Below the pieces are notes generated by a model that worked only from the letters and a program-made list of their open reading frames with translations, was not told the DNA's origin and made no database searches. Source: Portulaca oleracea (taxonomy: Eukaryota > Streptophyta > Magnoliopsida > Caryophyllales > Portulacaceae). Taken from it: DNA of 64,000 nucleotides. Shown here in pieces: positions 60,517-64,000 of the stretch; the first letter of the stretch is position 1; every line of letters starts with the position of its first letter. The stretch is taken from positions 23,677,855-23,741,854 of the forward strand of contig CM055877.1 of NCBI GenBank assembly GCA_029582165.1, read 5' to 3'. A program made the translations under genes and the position numbers.

Positions 60517-63500
60517 CTACCAGTGATCCGCATTTATGTACACTTCTTCCCTCTTTTGGTTTTCCTTGTACATCACCAAACTATAGCAATAGTGGATGCG
60601 AAGGGAACGCACTCTCGCCTCTCTCATCTGGTGTATAACAAATAGTAAACATCATATAGAACTACATAATGTATTTGTCAATCAAAATGACAATGACATG
60701 CATTAATCACATTATAATAGACAGGGTGCCAACAAAATATAAAGTGATGACATGTACGTACTGGGATCGAGTCCGTCTGGGAAAAACCCGTGAGCCAGTT
60801 CCGTGCCTGACCGAAGAACGTCTCCATGTGTCGCATACAATACACACCACTGTCGTTACCTTGATCGTTGAACCTCCATCCCATGCCTGGCCTCTTTAGT
60901 TCACTGCCCTCGACGACCACGTCAGCAAGTAGGTTACGAGCGTGACTTAGGAATCTACGAACAAGAGTGCGCTGCAAAAAACGACTTGGAGTAAACATTT
61001 GGTCTACAAATCGAGTCAGTGCCAAACATAACATTAGTTCATCGGCGCTAACCATTACTTCGTCGATATGGCCGTACCCGTCCTCCACCGACACATGTGT
61101 GTAGTGGTTTTCGATAATATAGATGCACCCGTTACGCACATCAGCGCACCACAAGAAATATCGACCGTCCATGCGTGCCGGCGCAAATAACTTCACATTG
61201 TAAAATAAAATATGAATTTGTTTCACAACTCAAATTGACACCATCTCACATTCTTATATGTAAACAAAAAGAAAGTGTAGTATATATTCGCCTCCATTAT
61301 ATCCATTTAATTTCAGACACAATATATATGTATGTATAGTGTGACCACAAATGACATGAGTGTGGCCCAGTCAGTGGTGAAACCATCCTTCGATGCAACC
61401 CACGCATAATGAACTTGAAAAATTAATCACATGTTTATTAAAACAATAGTTCATACGTACCAGATCAATTTTCTTGATGTCTATCCAGGGAGACCGCCTC
61501 AACTCTCTAGATGTTTTTTCAATGAAAAGTGCAACTGAACGATCATCTAAAGGGTCCCCATCAAAAGCAATGTCGAACATATCACCCTTTTAACATCAGA
61601 AGGATATCAATATGTTAGTTTGTCAAAGATATATTTACATGTTAGATAATAATGTATGCTCGTTCAACATTGATGCATATATATCTATTATCCTCGGCGA
61701 CACCTGGTTGCCTGGGGCCAGTGACCTGAAATGCAACCTCGTTGCCACAACACCGTCCCGATCGTACACTAACTCCCTAATATTTGTTTGTACCAAAAAG
61801 AATGTAAAGGTAACATGTTATTTTTCCATAAATATGACATTCCAATAAAAGTGCATGTTGTATATAGACGAACGTTACCAAAATGTGTGGCACACACACT
61901 AACCTTGGGTTTTGGTTCGGCGCCTCAGTTGTACTCAAAAATAGATATGTGCTGACGATTTTCGGCCCTTTTTTTGGAACAATGTCCATCAATGTTGGTC
62001 TGTCACAAAAAGGCGAACATAAGGCTGGCGCGGGACGAGTGTTTTCCCTCCGTGGGTTCTGTCGGACTTCCGGTACAATAGGGGGGGGACCCATCTCGTA
62101 CATCGTTCCCACAAGTGTTTCAAGAATGATTCTCATGTTTGGTCCGTCGGGGGGCGGCACACTGCAACTGGGTGTTCTGTTCGGGCCAATAAGGCGCTGC
62201 CCTTCAGGAGTAACCATAGAAACAGGTCCGCACGATGGGGTAGTGCTGCCAGAAGTACCACCCGTAGAATCACGACTGGCACCTCGTGATGACGAACTGC
62301 AATGTGTTGAATAAGAATGTGAAACAGATCGGACCGACACAATGTTTCCGGGTCTTCGCAATGGGGTTTCTTTGACACGTATGTTTTTGGATGTTAGCTC
62401 CCCATGTCGCGATGATGACTGACCATCGTCAGACCGCCCATGGTCGCTGCTTCTTGCTGATTGGTAACGAGGGGTGGCAACTTCTCGTTCACCACCGAAA
62501 CGTTGGGCAGACTGAGCACTGCCTGCTTTATGACCGATTTGTCCGCTCATTGCGTCCCCTTGTGTTCGCATTTGATTTGTATGAACCCCAATGATAGATG
62601 CTGGGTTATCAACATGACCGGATACGGAACCATCATCGGCAGACCGTGCTGCTCCGCTGCTCCGTGATGTCTGGTATGGCTTATTGGCAACACCTCGTGC
62701 CCCCTCAGACCGCGATGTAGGATCATCTATTTTATTTGTATGTCCGACCATGCGTGTCGGTGTACTGTGTGATTGCCAATTTGATCTTGATTGGCGTGAC
62801 GAGCCAACATCCTTTTGGGACTCTGCACAACGAGTTACATTATCTCCTCCTGGCCCCGTTGATGGTACTACACCACCACATGTGGATCAGGTTTTGCAAC
62901 TGGGGATGGTTGGCATAGACGACCCAGCGTCGCATCTTGGCTTATGTGGTGTTCTGGCCGTTGTCGACTTGACTTCCCTGCCTTGAAAAAGTCGACATGG
63001 CCGCAACTCGAACTCCCCCTCCACAGCGTCATCATCTGTATGTGCTGGGCTGTCATCTGATTCACTCAACAACCTGAAAGATGGCATGGGGATTGATTGT
63101 GCATGCACATTGGCCTCGACCGCCTCCACGGCCTGCAATATATCGCCCACTTGCGACGACAACCAAAACTGGCTGCTACAAGGGTCGGTGTTATCACAAT
63201 GACCATCGTTCTTCTCTGATAATACAGAAAACAAAGAAATGGTCACATTATGTTGTAATAAATTATAGTCAATTTTCTTAAAAAACATTGACCTTTCAAT
63301 CACTCTGTATTACATTGTGGTCAAACATTATAGTTTATAATGTGATCATACAATAATCACATATATTATACTGTGGTCAAGCCATTAATTGACCACATTC
63401 ATTGACAATACGGTCACACATATATTTTACTGTGGGCATACCAGTTAATCATACTATTTTATATTGTCGTCAATACACCAAATGACCACAGTCATTGGTA

Positions 63501-64000
63501 CTTTAATCACACTGCATTACGTTGTGGTCAAACATCATATTTTATGTTGTGGCCATACAATAGATTAACATGTAATTCAAATTGGATGTGGCATCACCTC
63601 TCTCATTCTAATTCGCCTGTACTGTTGTGTCATGTTGCGGATCTTCATTTTGAGCATTCACGTCATGTGTTGTGTCAGGCGCAAAACATGTATTACCCTC
63701 CGTCTGTTTTGCATTATGCGATGCACCCCTCTCAAACACGCGAGACACAAGTGACTCAACCTGACTTCTTACTTCGGTGATGTCGCCATGGTCACGGTAA
63801 AAACCCGAAATATGGAATATAACGTTAGGCAAACCTTTTTAGATGTCTTATCTAACGACTCTGTAACTGTCGCTCCCCTCTTTCTTGTCCCTACCATTAG
63901 CTTCGTTACAACTTCAACCTCGTCGTTGTCGACAATGTGAACATATCACCTGCGTACTTTCGCCCTAGTGTTGTTACCTGGTGAGTCCTCTATCAATATC
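60517..64000 (-). pseudogene. Ulp1 (C48)-like MULE gene, MULE-2 copy, 5' end outside the window
   Basis: Exons by splice consensus (minus strand): about 63608-64000 (broken), about 62887-63222, 61904-about 62751, about 61650-61776, 61461-61586, 61053-about 61190, 60762-60971, 60517-60627. C48-like motifs: SLAPGNQVSPRIIDIYASML, GRYFLWCADVRNGCIYIIENH, WRFNDQGNDSGVYCMRHMETF. Asp-Cys-Gly is Asp-Ser-Gly (AGT), the expected His before the FLWC strand reads Arg, and the Asp of the IIDN-type motif reads Glu. The basic region EDSPGNNTRAKVRR (63960-64000) is joined almost directly to the DITEVRSQVESLVSRVF segment, so the conserved N-terminal domain present in MULE-1 (46921-47901) is absent. Stops occur near 63950 and 62885. 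Confidence 0.75.

Larger units (their letters stand above)
55509..64000. mobile_element. MULE-2: second Mutator-like element, right end outside the window
   Basis: The left end gggaatggatccagtgag, followed by ggccgtccattataatctaac, is a relative of the MULE-1 TIR (same start, same ggccgtcca/ggccatcca block). It is inserted in a TA microsatellite. The internal plan is the same as MULE-1: transposase gene on plus, spacer, Ulp1-like gene on minus. The right TIR is not reached. Confidence 0.88.

Overview
This window is repeat-dense nuclear DNA of a flowering plant, most likely a eudicot. The evidence is a stack of plant-specific transposable elements: an Athila-lineage Ty3 retrotransposon with a tRNA-Asp primer site, a Cassandra-type TRIM carrying a 5S rRNA-like block, a Stowaway MITE, FAR1/FHY3-type Mutator-like elements (MULEs) with Ulp1-like genes, L1-type LINE remnants and Helitron-like repeats. 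I see no convincing ordinary host gene; essentially all recognisable coding sequence belongs to mobile elements, and most of it is broken. The species cannot be told from this sequence.

Layout. (1) 82-14805: an Ac-like hAT shell (8-bp target-site duplication with one mismatch) filled with a head-to-tail array of Helitron-like units. Three successive units (1450-7374) are a recent tandem triplication of about 1.97 kb, each copy carrying a copia LTR. The LTR is complete only in the last copy (6825-7414, TSD tgtat). A 190-bp fold-back MITE, a 622-bp long-TIR element and an unassigned 1.7-kb insert are nested further in. (2) About 14889-17068: 3' half of a dead LINE on the minus strand. (3) 17620-30956: a complete Athila-type element (LTRs about 1.4 kb, TSD attag, PBS, gag, broken pol, and a broken extra ORF downstream of pol), itself sitting inside a TIR-type MITE-like sequence that also contains a 1-kb (AAT)n tract. 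(4) 32434-33472: a 5'-truncated LINE with a 311-bp TRIM inside it, then small MITEs and a LINE scrap up to 36.3 kb. (5) 36346-49500: a complete 13.2-kb MULE with TIRs of about 88 bp and a perfect 9-bp TSD. (6) 50117-54434: a Cassandra-type TRIM whose one LTR is split by a non-autonomous LTR retrotransposon (50692-54349). (7) 55509-64000: a second MULE of the same family, running off the window.

How the parts relate. Both MULEs have the same plan: a plus-strand FAR1-like transposase gene with a 14-nt first coding exon and two introns, a non-coding spacer full of TGACCACA/TGATCACA words, and a minus-strand multi-exon gene ending in a Ulp1 (C48)-like domain. Both copies of that domain read Asp-Ser-Gly where the family's catalytic Asp-Cys-Gly is expected. 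Both MULEs, and the small fold-back MITE at 10.7 kb, begin GGGAATGRAT and sit inside (TA)n microsatellites. The most interesting leads are this MULE family (its altered protease-like gene, its dyad-rich spacer and its microsatellite targeting) and the tandem Helitron-like array. Exon limits are read by eye from splice consensus and from comparison of the two MULE copies, so they are provisional.
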